Shown one piece after another: positions 11,559-62,141 of a DNA stretch of 64,000 nucleotides (within the stretch, counting starts at the first letter, position 1; each line of letters opens with the position of its first letter). The position numbers and the translations under genes are program-made. The DNA lies in NCBI GenBank assembly GCA_947650365.1, contig OX393553.1:42703949-42767948 (forward strand). Reading direction: 5' to 3'. Under the pieces are notes generated by a model. That model searched no databases, was not told where the DNA came from, and saw nothing but the letters and a program-made list of their open reading frames with translations. Source of the DNA: Chamaelirium japonicum (taxonomy: Eukaryota > Streptophyta > Magnoliopsida > Liliales > Melanthiaceae).

Positions 11559-14500
11559 ATATTTCTCCCGAAGCCATAAAGCCTAAGCAGATGGCCGGTG
11601 TTTCAGAAAGTATCATTGCCAATAGCTTAACAAGAGATCTTGTTTGAATATAAGTATGCACCTGTACGCTACAACAATGACGGAGGATTTGTAAATCCCT
11701 GGGTATTTTTCTGGTTTTAGGGTAAGGATATGAGAATGAACATGTTTCTGGGAAATCCTACTCTAGACAAAAAGTTTGTTAAGGATGGGAGAAAGAAATG
11801 GGATTCCCTCACGTGAGCCCTATCCTACACATTTCGTGGCCGGAAAAGTTTAACCGAGGAATGGGAAAACAAATCCGATCTTGTACAAAAATAAGCCAAT
11901 CGATGAAAAAGTGACCGGCATTACATTCCTCTCTTTACTGAGAGAAATCTTATTCTCTGGATAAGCGCATTCCTCTCTCCATGATAGTATATGGTGGGTT
12001 TTTTTTTTTTTGCTCAAAGGGTGGGGGGCGGGGGGTCACCAATGACCCTAGGAGCCGCAACAGCTTGGTGGAAGCAAACCCACAACAACGCCAACCAGGC
12101 AGAGGGAAATCGCACATTGGAAGGACTAAAACCTAGACAGCTGCACATTGGCGGAGACAATCATTGCCACATACGGCGGTAAACAAAGAGCAAGGCTCCT
12201 AAAAAATAAACAACATAAAGAAAAAGGCACAAAGAAATTCACACAAAATCCAAAATTCTGGCCGGCACCTGCACTAGACGGTTATCCATCGCGAGCTCCC
12301 GCAGCACAGCCAACAAAAAGGAGTAGTCACATATGGAACTTCGAGTTGTTGTCGAACCCACCACCACCGCCTCGATCCTTCGGGAGCTGCTCCACCAATC
12401 AGAGGAGGAGATCTGGACAACTACCAACAAAAACATCAACGTCAGGGCCATATTTGCACTCCGGCAGAGCTCGGCAAGTGGGCGCGCCCCTGACGCTGAG
12501 CGTGATAGTTGAACCAAGCAGGGGAGAGCCGCATGACTCTGGCGCATCGAATACAAAACGCCAGCCGCCGGAGAAGCCCCTATATACAAAGAGGGTGGAA
12601 GGGGTCAGAAACCACCCCAAGAGCATCTCGAACCGAAGTCCTAACCTATTCGGAGTCGCCGCCGACGTCCGAGGAGGCCAAGAGAACGAGGGACGAAGCC
12701 CCAAACCCCGGGGGGGGGGGGGAAGTGGGGATGGTGCTCCGAGCCGATGGTGTACAGGATACTTGAACTATACCATTATTCTACGAGGTAATAGTTATAG
12801 TTGAAGCTTTTGAGACCATGGTCATCCGCTCGCTGGTCAGGTCAGTTTGATATCAGGTTCTTCATGTCAATTAGAGGACCCAAGAATTATTTACCGACTG
12901 AAGGGTGGTGACAAGCAAGGATTGTTCTTCAAAATTTGTGTTTAACCTTGATTGCAAATGCATGGTTTGATGGTTCGAGCTTGCAGGGGTGACGTTTGGA
13001 TGGCATTGGATATGTATGTTGACCCTTTTTTTTTGTGCTTCGGCTAAGGATGTGGGTAAATAGTACTAATTAGTGTTCAAATAGTAGACCTCATGGTCAG
13101 TACATCATCTGGTAATACTTAGAACACAAGATAGATCAGTGGACAACAAGCAGATTCAGCTGGTTTTTCCTCATCGTTGTAAATCGGTTGGATAGTTATC
13201 CATGTTACAATTCTTGTTGCATGTACAAACCTAGGCGGTTGTAGGATCGAATCGCAGACTTGTCTTACGCAGTGTGGCGTATGAGTAAAGTGGTGCACTT
13301 GTGTCGTCTTTGATGAGGAAAAAAATATTTTGCGCTCCTACAGTTGGCAGTCTTTTTCAAACTATGATCTCTTTTGTGCAATGGCATTTATAGGCACTGC
13401 ACGCTCTAACCAAGATAGGTATGCCCTCTTCAAAAAAAAACTCGTGTAATTGTTTTGCTTGGTTTTTCCTCTTTCCATAGTCTTGTACATCTTGCTAGGA
13501 AAAGAAAAAAAAAACAAGAAGAAAAAGAGGGGTGACTGATTGGATAAGACATTTCAAGCATGTTATTCATTTTTCAAGAGTGTTCATATTTGCATCGCAA
13601 CATTCTCCAAGTACGACCATATTTTAAAAGGGGCGATTTAATCAATAGTCGGCACCCCACACTTCTTGTTTCCCACCCTAACAAATTTTATTTTTTCAAA
13701 ACCCCACCGTCTTAACCTCCTCCCCTCTCTTTTTTGTACACAACCGTCGTTGTCGACCTCCTCCCTCTTCTCTGTCCCAGTAGCCTGTCGCCTTCGATTT
13801 CCTCCATCCTTATCAACTTCCTCCCTCCCTCCGTCATATTCCTCCCTTCTCCTCCCTCCTCGCCTCTGGTCATTGTCTCCCGCAGAGCTGGCGGTGGTGG
13901 CAGGGAGGTGTAGGAAGAGGAGGAGGAAGGAGGTCGAGGAGGATGGAGGTCAACAATGGCAGGCTACTAGAGCGATTGGGAACAGAGGAAAGGGAGGAGG
14001 ACGTGGAGACAATATGGGTATTTTGGAAAAAATATTATTTTTGGGGTGGGAAGAGAGAAGTTTTGGGTGCCGGTAAAATTTTTCTTAGAAAAATAAAAAT
14101 ACTGACTGTGTCCCCTGGCCATTTTTCCCTGGGTCGCCTCTGTTGACATCACCGCTAGATACCACTATCACTAGTACTTGTGCAGCCCACTGCTGCCTCG
14201 GTCTTCCTCCCATCTTCCCTCCTCCTTCCCCTCCTTCCTTCTTGTTGAAACCCTAACCCACCATGTCTACTGTCAGCTGGTGTTGCCGATGGGGGACACC
14301 TTCGATGAGCTCTGATCTCAGTGTCAGCCAATGTCACTAGGGTTCCGGAGAGAATGAAGGAGGAAGAATGTGGGGGGTAGGAGGGTGAACGAGGAGGTAA
14401 GATGAGGAGGAAAGAGGGGGAAGAATGGAGGAGGAGGAGGCAGAAGAAAGATGCCTGTGTGGCTGCTTGATGCACGAGTACCACCAGTGGAGTCAACGGA

Positions 14501-14766
14501 TGCATGCGATGGTGGTGGTGACCATCAACACACTCACCTCTGCTATGTGGTGGTACTTAGATAAACAAAGAGGGGACAACAATATATATTGGGCAAATTA
14601 AAAAAACGTCCAACCACCTGACAGTTGAAAAAAATAAAAAATAAAAAGATAGACCTCAAGTAGAGGCACGCACTGGCGCCTGAATCCGACCCAATTCAAT
14701 GCGGTATGGTACAACCCAAGTGCCAAGGTTCTCACTTATAAAGGGAATAAAGTGCTCTCTCTTGAG

Positions 14767-14775
<9 letters not shown>

Positions 14776-14809
<34 letters not shown>
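14776..14809. repeat. Short (GA)n microsatellite
   Basis: CACACACA followed by about 17 GA units. It is the counterpart of 11,497-11,557 in the other duplication copy. Confidence 0.9.
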
Positions 14810-14810
<1 letters not shown>

Positions 14811-17659
14811 ATAATTCTCCAGAAGCCATAAAGCCCAAGCAGATGGTGTTTCAAAACGTATCATTGTCAACAGCTTAACAACAGATATATATCTGTATAC
14901 TACAACAATGAGGGAAGGAACATGTTTATGGCAATTCCTACACTAGACAGAAAGTTTCAATAAGGATAGGGGAAATTAATGGGATTCCCTCACAATGGGT
15001 TTCCCTCAGGTGAGCCATATTTTGCCCGTTTCGTGGCTGTGAAAGTTTAACTAAGGAATGAAAAAACAAATCCAATCTTATAGCAAAATAAGCCAAACGG
15101 TGGGAAAGTCATCAACAATACAAACCTCTCTGTACCGAGAGAAATCCTATTCCCCGTCCTAGCATTCCTCTCTCTATGATAGTATACGGTTTTTTTTTTG
15201 TTCAAGAGGGGGGGGGCCATTGCCCCAAGGAGTCGCCACTACCCGGCGGAAGCAAACCCACAGCACCACCAACCAGTTAGAGGAAAATCACACCCCGACG
15301 GAAGGACTAAAACCTAGACAACTGTACACTGGCAAAGGCAATCATCTCCACATACGGTTGAAGACAGGGAGCAAGGCCCCTAAAAAAGAAACAATATAAA
15401 AAAAAAAGACATAAAGAAATCCACACAAAACCCAAAATTCTGGCCGCCACCGGCAACAGGCGACGATCCATCGCCAGCTCCCGCAGCACAACCAACAAAA
15501 AGGAGGAGTTGTAGATGGAACTCCGAGCTGCCGTCAAACCCGCTGCCACTGCCTTGATTCTCTGGGAGCTGCTCCACCGATCAAAGGAGGTGATCTGGAC
15601 AACCACCGATGGAAACATCGACGTCAGGGTCAGATTTACACTCCGGCTGAGCTCAGCAAGAGGTCGCACCCCCTACACTGAGCGGGACCGTCAAACCAAG
15701 CATGGGAGAGCCGCACGACTCCGATGCGTCGAATACAAAGCGTTGACCATCGGAGAAGTCCCTATGTACAAAGAGGATGAAAGGGGACCAAAAATCACTC
15801 CAATAGCATCTCAAACCGAAGCCCTAGACTCCCCGGAGCCACCAGCAGCATCCTAGGAGGCCAAGAGAACGAGGGACGAAACCCTAAACCCGGGGAGGGG
15901 GGGGAAGGGGGCGAAGGCACTCCGAGCCGATGGTGTACCAGTTACTTGAACTATATCATTCTTCTACGAGGTAATAGTTCTAGTTGAAGCTTTTGAGACC
16001 ATGGTCATCCTCTCGCTGGTCAGGTCAGTTTGATATCAGGTTCTTCACGTTAATTAGAGGGCCCATGAATTATTTACCGGCCGAAGGGTGGTGACTAGCA
16101 AGGAATGTTCTTCAAAATTTGTGTTTAACCCTTGTACCCATTATTGATTGCAAATGCGGTTTGATGGTTCGAGCTTACAAGGGTGGCGTTTGGATGGCAT
16201 TGGATGTGTGTGTTGACCCTTTTTGTTTTCCGCTTCGGCTAAGGATGTGGGAAAATAGTACTAATTGGTGTTCAAGTAGTCGACCTCATGGTCAGTACAT
16301 CGCCTGGTAGTACTTAGAACACAAGACTTCTCTTACGCAGTGTGGTGTGTGAATAAAGTAGTGCACCTGTGTGGTCTTTGACGAGGAAAAAAAAATACTT
16401 TCGCTCCTGCTATTGGCAGGCTTCTTCGAACCATGATCTCTTTTGTGCAATGGCATTTACTGGCACCACACGCTCTAACCAAGATAGGTATGCCCTCTTC
16501 AAAAAAAAAAACTCGTGCGTAATTGTTTTGGTTAGTTTTCCCTCTTTCCATAGTCTTGTACATCTTGCTAGGATATGGAAAGAAAAAAAAAAGAAGAAAA
16601 AGAAGGGTGACTGACTGAACAAGATATTTCAAGCATGTTATTGATTTTTCAAGGGTGTTCACATTTGCATCGTGGCATTCTCCAAGTATGACCAAACTTA
16701 AAAAAGGGAGATTTAATCGGCACCTCACACTTCTTCCTTCCCACACTAACAAATTTTATTTTTTCAAAACCCTACCATCTCCACCTCCTCCCCCCTCGTT
16801 TCCGTACACAACCACTATTGTTGACCTCCCTCTTCTCCATCCCAGCAACCCGCCGCCTTCGATTTCCTCCACTCAACTTTCTCCCTCCCTCCATCGTATT
16901 CCTCCCTTCTCCTCCCTCCTCGCCTTCTGTCATTGTCTTCCACAAAACAAGCGGTGGTGGCAGGGAGGAGGAGGAGGGAGGAGGTCGAAGATGATGGAGG
17001 TCGACAGTGGCAGGTTGCTAGAGCGACTAGGAACAAAGGAGAGGGAGGAGGAGGAGGTGAAGACAATATAGATATTTTGGAAAAAAAAAAAAATTGGGGT
17101 GGGAAGAGAGAAGTTTGGGGTACCGTTAAAATTTTCCTTAGAAAAATAAAAATACTGACCATGTCCCTTGGCCATTTTCCCCTGGTTGCCGCCGTTGACA
17201 TCACCACTGGATACCACCATCACGGGTTCTTGTGCTACCCGCTACCGCCTCGGTTTTCCTCTGCCTCCATCTTCTTCCTCCTCATCATCTTCCTTCCTCC
17301 ATTCCCTCCTTCCTTCTCGTCGGAACCCTAGCCAACCATGTCTATTGTCGGCTGGTATTGCTGATGGGGGACACTTTTTCGGCGAGCTCTGATCTTAGTG
17401 TCATTAGGGTTCCGGAGAGAAGGAAGGAGGAAGAAGGAGGGGGAGGAGGCGGGTGGAGGATGAAGGAGGAGGAAAGAGGGAGAAGAATGGAGGAGGAGGT
17501 GGAAGAAGCAGAAGAAGGATGCCTTCGCGACGGCTTGATACACAGTACCGCCTACGGAGTCAACGGATGCATGTGATGGTGTCGGTGATCGACTATCAAC
17601 ACTCACCCCTGCTATGAGGTGGTACGTGGATAAACAACGAGGGGATAGTCATATATATA

Positions 17660-18174
17660 GGGAAATTTTATTCATACCCCAAAAATCTGTAACTAGCCCC
17701 CGTCTCCCATCCGTTTCACAGTAACTTACACACAAAATTTAAAATATCATTTATATCCTTATCTTATACCCCACATCCAACTAAAACCTAAAACATAACC
17801 TTTTGGGCATCGACTGCAATTGAAAAGAAATTGCAGTCGAGATTCCCCCGATCAGATTCCTCCAAGCAAGATCTAACCCCTCTAGCAATGGAGAACGAAG
17901 AGAGACCTCTCTCTCTCTCTCTCTCCTCTCGTGGGGCTTCAACATCGGAAAGGAATGGGGTGCCCTATACTCATGGGGCTTCAACATCTGAAAAGAATGT
18001 GGTATGATCAAGATGGGACGGGCCATTTAACTGGGGTGTATTCAAGGTGGGGTGTAAGAGAAAAACGTATTTTTGGGATAAAATTGGGGTATGATGAAAG
18101 AAAACAGGGTGTGTTCAAGTTTGTTGGAAAATGGGGGCTAATTACAGATTTTCGAGATATGAATAAAATTTCCC
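17660..18174. mobile_element. MITE with about 35-bp terminal inverted repeats
   Basis: The left end GGGAAATTTTATTCATA and the right end TATGAATAAAATTTCCC are inverted, and the match continues through an AATCTGTAA(C/T)TAGCCCCC segment. It is flanked by TATATA-rich sequence that looks like the target duplication. The other duplication copy has the unoccupied site near 14,583. The interior holds two direct copies of CATGGGGCTTCAACATC near 17,970-18,000. Confidence 0.8.
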
Positions 18175-18190
18175 TATATATATTGCAAAT

Positions 18191-18835
18191 TATAAAAACC
18201 TCCTCTGAACTATACACCGCATTTCATATCGGTCTCTCAACTTTTTTTTTCAAACAATTTGATCCTTGAACTGTACACCGCATTTCATATTGGTCCCTCA
18301 ACTTTTTTTTTGAACAATTTGATCCCTGAACTATGCTCCATCTACATTTCGCCGCCTTTGTCAACGTTTTATCCTGAGAATACCCTTATCAATTTTCAAT
18401 AAGACTTAAAATAGTTTTTAGAATTTTTAACTTATGCTTACTAGAACAAGGATATTTTCGAAATAAAAGTTGACAGTGGGGGCTAAATGTAGATGAAGCA
18501 TAGCTCAGGATCTAGTTGTTAAAAAAAAACGAATGACTTAAAATAGTCGCCCCGAACCGCATAATCATTGTGGTTCGGGGTCCAACCAACGACACATGTC
18601 CCCTTATGTTCGATCACCCATCCCTTATGATGGGAGCCCCTTGGGGTTCTCTCGGTGGCTTGTAGATCTCAACAATCCGGAACCGTTCAATCGGACAAGA
18701 ATAACAGGTGTTTATGGCCGAACCTCGAACCATGGTGATATCATGGTTCAGGGCGACTAATTTATGGCTTTTTTAAAAAAAAGACTTGAGGGATCAATAT
18801 GAAATGGGGTGTATAGTTGAGGGGAGGTTTTTATA
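18191..18835. mobile_element. MITE-like element with nested inverted repeats
   Basis: The outer ends TATAAAAACCTCC are exact inverted repeats, followed inward by paired copies of a GTATACACC...CATTTCATAT segment. Inside are two further inverted pairs: an ATGCTCCATCTACATTT segment, and a CCCCGAACC.../...GGTTCGGGG hairpin near 18,551-18,580. The left end has the GATCC(T/C)TGAACT segment as a local direct duplication. No transposase frame is present. Confidence 0.72.
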
Positions 18836-19756
18836 ATGGGGTAATGGGCGTTAGGTCGCATACAACAGATCCGGTTAATGAACATGATACTCATAAGATT
18901 CCTTTAACAGTATGTCCCAAAATTAAATTTTAAACCCAAAATTGCTCCCCTCCCCTACTTCTATCCTTTCCCTCCTCTCTCGAGCAGCCGACGACAGCAA
19001 CGGCGAGCGACGAGCAACGGACGATGGTTACAGTAGTGGTGTGGCGAGCAGCGGAGGCGGCGAGTCACAGCTACTCACTGTCGCCGCCTCGGCGGTGGCG
19101 AGTAGCAGAGACGAGAGGCGGTGGGTGGCAAGTGGGTTCGGTTTGACTTGGATTAGGTTTAGAATTAGATCTAGGACTCTAGGGTTCATCCCCATGACCT
19201 GTAGATCTTAGGTTTTAGGATTCCGATTAGGTTTTAGGATTCCAATTAGGTTTAGGATTAGGCCTCGGCTTCATCTCTTGGTATGTAGATCTTAGGATTT
19301 ATATTTAGTTTAGAGATGAGTGGCATGCAAATAAAAATTCAAGGTAAATGGAAAGGTATTTTCGTCCTCTGCCCTAATATTTAAACGGAACTCATGTTTT
19401 GGTGTCCTCTTTTATAATTTTCACTATATTTTTAAAGTGTGGTTTTACTTAGAGAATGTTGCAAATATTAACACCACTTTTCAATTTTGCAGCTGATTTG
19501 ATCCAGAGACTCGCTTAAGCCTTGAACTCCGCTCAAAGGGCTCACAGTCACAGATCGTGTAACAACCGAAGAGTCCGCTCGCTCACAGTCACAGCTCCGA
19601 GTTGACCGGCCCTGGTCACCGAGATCTCGGGCAACCAAAGCGTCTGCGGCGGTGGTAACAACTATTGTTCCATATTTCTCTGTGCAGCATTTCGTCGAGC
19701 TTTTCTACGGCTCTGCTCCGTAGGAGTGGTGGAGGCGGTGCTGCCACTCGTAGCAA
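18836..19756 (+). promoter_or_regulatory. Upstream region and probable 5' leader of the ASHR1-like gene
   Basis: This is the DNA just before the predicted start codon. The last 250 bp are richer in G+C and contain a direct repeat GCTCACAGTCACAG (about 19,538 and 19,576). A TATATTTTTA stretch near 19,424 is the only TATA-like candidate. Promoter status is inferred from position alone. Small open frames near 18,940-19,210 have no support. Confidence 0.35.
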
Positions 19757-58237
<38,481 letters not shown>

Positions 58238-59520
58238 GTATGTCAAGTAGCAATTCATTTTAAGTTGTCTCGTCTGTGAAATAGTTCTGTTCTGTATTTG
58301 TTGATTTGAGGTACATATGACAATATAAAATCTTTTGTCTTGGATGATAACAACAGACTTGCCTTGTTCCTACATTCCATGTGACAATATTCTCCTACCT
58401 TTGGTGTTCTATGTAAGTTGATTATATACTCTGCTATCTTGGAACTCAACAATGTATCAGAGAACACGTATGATATTATGCGTCTACAGATAAAGCTCTA
58501 CAGTACTGCTACAATTTGCACACCCCCCCCCCCCCCCCCCCCGCTCTTTCTCTCTTTCCCCAAACAACACACATGCGCGCGCGCACACACACCCCATCTT
58601 ACCAGACTTACAAATCTATTAACATGTATTTCTATCAACATCAACTAAATTTTGTTATGAATAACATGCACTGCATGTAAGGGTGCAAAAAAGGTGCATG
58701 CGGACTGAATCATGGTATATTCATATCTGAATTCATTTTTCTTCAGTGGATACAAAAACAAGTAGAAAAATTAGTTCGATATTGATCTTTATCCATCCCA
58801 AAAGTATCAAATATTGGAAAACAATAGCAGCAAGAAGAAGCAAGCCTTGACAACTTGCACGGGTCCAAATATTCAGAACACTAAAAAAGTATCCGATATT
58901 TGAATCCTCCAAATATGGAGAGAGTGCGCCGTAGAAAGATTGAGCATGTTTTCTGACTGGTTGTCTGCCTTAGATCAAGCCTCTCTCAGATATTTGAATC
59001 CTGCAAATAAAACAGTCAATATGTAAAATATACGCAGCCAGATATAGGAGACCTGAATACAAATGGATATGAATATAGAGTAAGCTTTCCATATTCATAT
59101 ATATTTTTTAATCGAATATGCAAAATCCATCTGTATTTGACCTAAAACTAATGTTGATTTTGGTGTGTTCAGGGAACCAAAACACCAATAAACAAGCAAG
59201 TGGAAGAAATCCAAGAGAAAAAGAAAGTGGAATGTACCTTGAAGAGTTAGCTAGAACGAATTTGAACAATTGGGTTAAAAAATAATATTTTTATTAAAAT
59301 AATATTGCAATAAGAGTGAACACATCCCTTATATAGACTATGCTTATTGTACAAGCAAAATAAAAACAAAAAGGGTCCAAAATTCTGATATCACAAAGCC
59401 GGGAATGCTACCTATTTTCTTCTCGTTTTCATACTTTGTTTCCTCTTCATATTTTGTTTTCTTAAAAATTTTCTTTTTCTATATTTACTGCAAGGGTGCT
59501 TGTCGTTAATTCTTTTCATT
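58238..59520. other. Intron 12 5' part with a poly-C tract
   Basis: A run of about 19 C at 58,524-58,542 and a short GCGCGC/CACACA stretch after it. No exon matching the ASHR1 C-terminus was found here. Confidence 0.5.
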
Positions 59521-59524
59521 GATG

Positions 59525-60300
59525 TACTTGGTGCTAATGTTCAAGAAGAAGTATCATGGTGTATGTTATTTATAAATGGTATAGTGTTGGTCGATGAGAC
59601 AAGCATGAATTAATGCTAATTTGGAATTATGGAAGACAACTTTGGACGATTAGGGTTTTAAAACTAGTAAACTAAAAAAGAGTAATGAAAATAACAATGA
59701 TACCAAAGTTCTTTTAACAATCGATGGCTAAGAAATACAACAAGGTAATTGTTTTAGGTATTTTGGATCGATTATAGTTGGTTGGATGAAGTGGAGAGGA
59801 GCTTCAAGAGTGTTAAAAGATTGATGCATGCCTTTTAAGACTTAAGGGTAAATTTTACGAGACAACATTAATGCCGACAATGTTAAGTGGTTCAGAGAGT
59901 TGGCCCATAAAGAGATTTCGAGCATATAAGATGAGTTTGGTAGAGATGAGATAGTTGAGGTGGATGTGTTGAAAAACTAGGACGAATAGAGTGATGAATG
60001 AGTACATCAGAGAGTGTTGGAGTTGCAACAATTGAGAACAAGATGATGGAGAACAAGTTAAGATGGTATGGGCATGTACATCATAGAGTAGAGATGGCCC
60101 TTATATGGAAATGATCTCTAATTACTATGGAATGATCGAGGAGGAGAGGAAGATCTAAAATAACATTGGTAGAAGTTGTTAAAAAAAATATAGAAAGCTT
60201 TCATTGTCAACAACGATAGCCATTGACAGAGTTGAATGACGAAGTAGGATTAATAAAGCCGACCCCATGGGACATGGCTTAGGGTCATGGTATGCTTGTC
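59525..60300 (+). pseudogene. RTE-type LINE relic (reverse transcriptase C-terminal part)
   Basis: The plus strand, in shifting frames, gives EVSWCMLFINGIVLVDETS, VGWMKWRGASRVLK, NEYIRECVGVATIENKM, KLRWYGHVHHRVEMAL and RRGRSKITLVEVVKKN. These follow the C-terminal part of plant RTE-clade reverse transcriptases in order. The catalytic FADD motif is FING here, and stops are frequent, so it is dead. The 5' part is missing; no clear poly(A) or target duplication was seen. Confidence 0.75.
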
Positions 60301-60435
60301 CAAGAGTAAAGAAAGGCCACAAGACTGGCATTTACGGAGGGTGGTAGGAAACGTGATCAGACCCCCTCCACATGTGGAGAATCCTTTACCTAGTCAGATA
60401 TAAAACCACTATAGAGATTAGGATCGACTGCTTGG

Positions 60436-60725
60436 CATGGTTTTAAACTCGGTCGATACCGAGTCGTATCGGTCGATACCGAGTCAATTTTTCTACTGGT
60501 TGAACCGAATCACCGGCCGATACCGAATTGTATTAGTCGTGTCAACCTCCTATCGGCCGATACGGTCAAGTCGTATTTTGGATAGGATCAACATTTTTTT
60601 TGGACCCTTTTTTTTAAAAAAAAATGGCCGAAACTGGTACCCGAGCTGAATCGACCGATACCGAGTCAACTCGATCGGTTTGGTCCAAACCGATATTGTG
60701 ATCGATATCCAGTTTTAATACCTTG
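60436..60725. mobile_element. hAT-type MITE (TCGATACCGAGT family)
   Basis: Begins CATGGTTTTAAACTCGG and ends CCAGTTTTAATACCTTG. Exact 8-bp target duplication CTGCTTGG (60,428-60,435 and 60,726-60,733). (T/C)CGGTCGATACCGAG(T) words recur across both ends. Confidence 0.92.
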
Positions 60726-60898
60726 CTGCTTGGATGATGTAGAATTTTTTTTTGAATAGAGCAAATATGACTTTGCAAATAAGCACTTGATTCCTAAAAG
60801 TTGTAAAAAGGTCATCCAATGGGAAAAAGTGAAATAGTGTACCAAATTTATGAAACTAATCCTATATTAATTGTGAGGACCCTAAAGCCTATCATGAA

Positions 60899-61494
60899 CA
60901 AGGTTTGAGAATTCGGATTTGGGCCGAGCAAAAAACAAACCGGTTCGGGTTCAACCGATTTGGATGTTTTGGCCAAAAATACTAAAAATCAGACAATTTT
61001 GTCTAATTTGATTAATTAAGGTTTGGTTCGACTAGGGTCTAATTTGTCCAATTCGTATCGGATTCAGCCAATTTAGGTCTAGTTCTAGTTGGATTCGGCT
61101 TGTTTTGGATACATTCTACTGAACTCAAACGGTCCAAAATGGATCACCCTCTGAACCAAAGTATGCTCTGAATCGGATCTGATTAGTCTAAATCAGGTCT
61201 GGTTTGATCAAATCTTGCCCAAATTGGTTGAATCGAGCACGAATCGGGTGACTCAGACCCGACCAACTTGGACTTGAATCAAACCTGAGTTTATGATATT
61301 TTTGTTTTTTAAATATTTTTTGCTGAAATAGCCTTAACCAAAACCTATACCAGCTGAACCGGTTCGTCTTTCGCCCTGTCCGAACCTGAACCCAAATTCT
61401 CAAACCATGATTGAGGAGGGATTTTGGTTCAGACCGACCAAAATCCAACCTGATTTGGGGAATTAGTTTGATTCGGATGAACCTTTGAACCATG
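60899..61494. mobile_element. Probable hAT-type MITE (GGTTTGAGAATT family)
   Basis: The left end is CAAGGTTTGAGAATTCGG. Two candidate right ends exist: CCCAAATTCTCAAACCATG ending at 61,409, which pairs best, and CTTTGAACCATG ending at 61,494. The second has flanks ATCATGAA and ATTGTGAA that agree at 6 of 8 bases. This may be two overlapping copies. Many GAACCG/CGGTTC-type words inside. Confidence 0.6.
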
Positions 61495-62141
61495 ATTGTG
61501 AATATTCCCCAACGTGCCATTGATGTTCTGCATTAAATACTAATCCCCTTCAAGTTGGAACAGTCTCATCTCCAATGAGAAAGATTGACCGTATTGCTTG
61601 TAGATGGTAGGATCAATCTTCTTTGGTTCTTTTTATTGATCCACGTGCTTGGCTACTATTCACTTCGGGCCACTTGAGAAATACATGGTAGTGATTGCCC
61701 TACTGTGAAGTTATCTCCTGTATGTTGATATTTTCAATAATTTCCTTTGCCTTTTTGAAAGTCGGACAACACGATCCGATGTCTCTTGAGTCTTGATGCT
61801 CAGATGCCTAACCGACCCCAGGTAGTCATATAGATGAATGGCATTCAACTAATGTTAAGATCATCCGGGAGGTTCTCCAAGTATATACTGCTTTCAATTT
61901 TGTTGATATTTTTTCATGACCAGGTGTTTTTAGATTTCTAGTTGTGGTAGGTACCATGTAAAAAAAAACATGATTTTTTTCGTACACGTACATCATGTAT
62001 TGTGTAGAAATTTAATGCTTACAAAGCTTTTGCTTCATGTGTCCCAACGAAGCAATTTTCACATGCACGCATTGCTCCTCTACGTGCTTCCACCATACTT
62101 AGTTCACTCCCCTGTAATTTCAGCATGTTGTTTGCTGCCAT
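61495..62141. other. No feature seen
   Basis: AT-rich, presumably still intron 12 if the gene continues. No coding or repeat signal. Confidence 0.4.

Larger units (their letters stand above)
11061..14606. repeat. Diverged tandem duplication, copy 1
   Basis: This unit starts CGTCCAACCACCTGACAGTTG and is repeated in order at 14,607 onward. Shared landmarks include the AG microsatellite followed by AGCCATAAAGCC, a GGAAGCAAACCCACA segment (12,071 and 15,250), TGGTCAGGTCAGTTTGATAT (12,834 and 16,017), and a polypyrimidine/polypurine pair near 13,800-13,970. The unit's identity is unknown. It contains no convincing gene; the open frames are in low-complexity tracts. Copy 1 alone carries the Tourist-like MITE at 11,206-11,443. 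Confidence 0.8.
14607..18197. repeat. Diverged tandem duplication, copy 2
   Basis: This is the second copy of the unit at 11,061-14,606, in the same orientation and with landmarks in the same order. Its right end is split by the inverted-repeat element at 17,660-18,174. After that element, TATATTGCAAATTATAAAAAC resumes the sequence found at the end of copy 1 (near 14,586). It has no recognisable gene. The GA/CT-rich open frames near 16,800-17,550 are low-complexity. Confidence 0.78.

Noticed and set aside
12148..12804. 218-codon frame in tandem copy 1
   Set aside because: Low-complexity composition, overlapped by open frames on the other strand, and not kept open in the duplicate copy at 15.3-15.9 kb.
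16655..17576. Cluster of frames rich in Pro, Ser, Gly and Glu
   Set aside because: Derived from polypyrimidine/polypurine tracts; overlapping on both strands and not conserved in frame in the duplicate copy.
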